A stretch of DNA of 64,000 nt from Zygophlyctis sp. KS116 (taxonomy: Eukaryota > Chytridiomycota), in the NCBI GenBank assembly GCA_054661495.1, contig BAAFSQ010000003.1:40579-104578 (forward strand), given 5' to 3'. Shown piece by piece: positions 63,482 to 64,000 of this stretch. Under the pieces are notes generated by a model that saw nothing but the letters and a program-made list of their open reading frames with translations, was not told where the DNA came from and searched no databases. Every line of letters starts with the position of its first letter. Position 1 is the stretch's first letter. The position numbers and the translations under genes were made by a program.

Positions 63482-63959
63482 ATGAAGCTCATAATTTTCG
63501 GCGATGGAAACTTCTCATTCTCTCAGTGTTTAGTTGAGCGATACAAAAAAGATGCAGAATTTGTTTTGGATTGGCTTGGAATTACTGACTCTAACATTTC
63601 CAAACTCAAAACTTGTTCATTAGACTCTTGTTTGGGTTGAGATAGATTATGATATTAATGCATTAGAGTTGTCAGATTCTTTTAAGCATTATGATCTCTA
63701 TATTTGGAATCATCCGCATTCCTAATTTACATTCGAAATTGTTATTTAATTTCTTTTCTTCAATGTCGAAATTAAATGCGAAAAAAGTGTTGGTTTCTTT
63801 AATACAAGGACAATTTGAAAGATGGGATGTTTTACTAATTCATATGATTTTGGCTAAAATGGATTTAGAGACTCATTTAAAGGCAATTCATTTAAAATTC
63901 GAGGAAAAGGGTTAGTTTTATTAGGATGTAATCGTCTATTGGGTTGTGCCTATGAGGGA
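63482..63959 (+). pseudogene. Frame-disrupted Bmt5/DUF2431-like rRNA methyltransferase gene
   Basis: An ATG at 63482 starts MKLIIFGDGNFSFSQCL, the SAM-binding N-terminus of the DUF2431 (25S rRNA uracil-N3 methyltransferase) family. The frame then closes near 63640. The next block, DLYIWNHPH (as in FNFPH), lies in another frame, then KVLVSLIQGQFERWDV in a third, and the terminal GLVLLGCNRLLGCAYEG in yet another. I found no GT-AG pairs of typical length that restore a single frame. Either the gene is decaying, or the assembly has several indels here. It could also have introns I cannot place. The divergent RlmN start is 35 bp away. Confidence 0.55.
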
Positions 63960-64000
63960 TTATGAAATCTTTTTTATTAAAATCAATTGATCTAATCAGC

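Noticed and set aside
1-64000. tRNA, rRNA, CRISPR arrays, insertion sequences, transposase genes
   Set aside because: I found no cloverleaf, rRNA core, regular spacer array, terminal inverted repeats or transposase/RT motifs. Small RNAs could still be missed without a covariance search.

Overview
This window is a gene-dense, AT-rich piece of a eukaryotic nuclear genome. About 47 protein-coding genes, one partial gene and one apparently decayed gene fill the 64 kb on both strands. Intergenic gaps are often below 100 bp, and some convergent genes abut or overlap. Most multi-exon genes are interrupted by extremely short GT-AG introns, nearly all 20-36 nt long, that end in TTTAG, ATAG or AAG. I rebuilt gene models by joining exons so that the protein family alignment and reading frame stay continuous. 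In almost every case total length minus introns is an exact multiple of three.

The gene set points to a zoosporic (flagellated) early-diverging fungus with a compact genome, such as a Rozella-like cryptomycete or a related aphelid or chytrid lineage. Fungal markers are TIM54, CHO2-type phosphatidylethanolamine methyltransferase, the IGR-domain mitoribosomal protein mS41 and TVP23. Axonemal genes (Tctex1/DYNLT5-like, NME5, DNAI1, CFAP74-like) imply a motile 9+2 flagellum, and DMC1 implies meiosis. The species is an inference; I cannot run a search.

Layout. 0-11.5 kb: acidic-tail fragment, Tctex1 light chain, DMC1, ankyrin protein, IWS1, TVP23, exportin-T, a small membrane protein, NME5 and DNAI1. 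11.6-20 kb: mainly minus strand with VPS39, USP39 and Enhancer of polycomb, then a small basic protein, TIM54 and a two-TM protein with DEG/ENaC-like features. 20-28 kb: CC2D1, a GCP6-like gamma-tubulin complex protein, LSM2, two small (putatively) secreted proteins and an MFSD6-like transporter. 28-36.6 kb: Aquarius with degenerate helicase motifs, a tandem pair of secreted proteins sharing a perfect 354-bp block, and PPIL4. 36.6-44 kb: DENR, COPZ, mS41, LTV1, DDX47, a BPI-like protein, GRX5 and RPS6. 44-52 kb: CHO2, a reprolysin-like metalloprotease with a Gln/Pro repeat linker, a Sec14-like protein, an unknown protein and two tandem SWEETs. 52-64 kb: UNG, FAH, HIBADH, ISCA1, a peroxiredoxin-like/TKL kinase fusion, CFAP74-like, an RlmN homologue with a C-terminal membrane anchor, and a frame-disrupted Bmt5-like gene.

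Functional themes. Several genes belong to splicing and transcription (AQR, USP39, LSM2, PPIL4, IWS1, EPC), which is notable beside introns only about 25 nt long. Others serve translation and ribosome assembly (RPS6, LTV1, DDX47, DENR, mS41, XPOT), the flagellum, mitochondrial Fe-S biogenesis and import (ISCA1, GRX5, TIM54), amino-acid catabolism (FAH, HIBADH) and membrane traffic (COPZ, VPS39, TVP23, CC2D1). The secreted proteins, SWEETs and nucleoside-type MFS carrier form a plausible surface or host-interaction set. The most unusual items are the Aquarius orthologue with lost ATPase motifs, the gene-conversion tract, the redox-kinase fusion and the overlapping LSM2/GCP6 ends.
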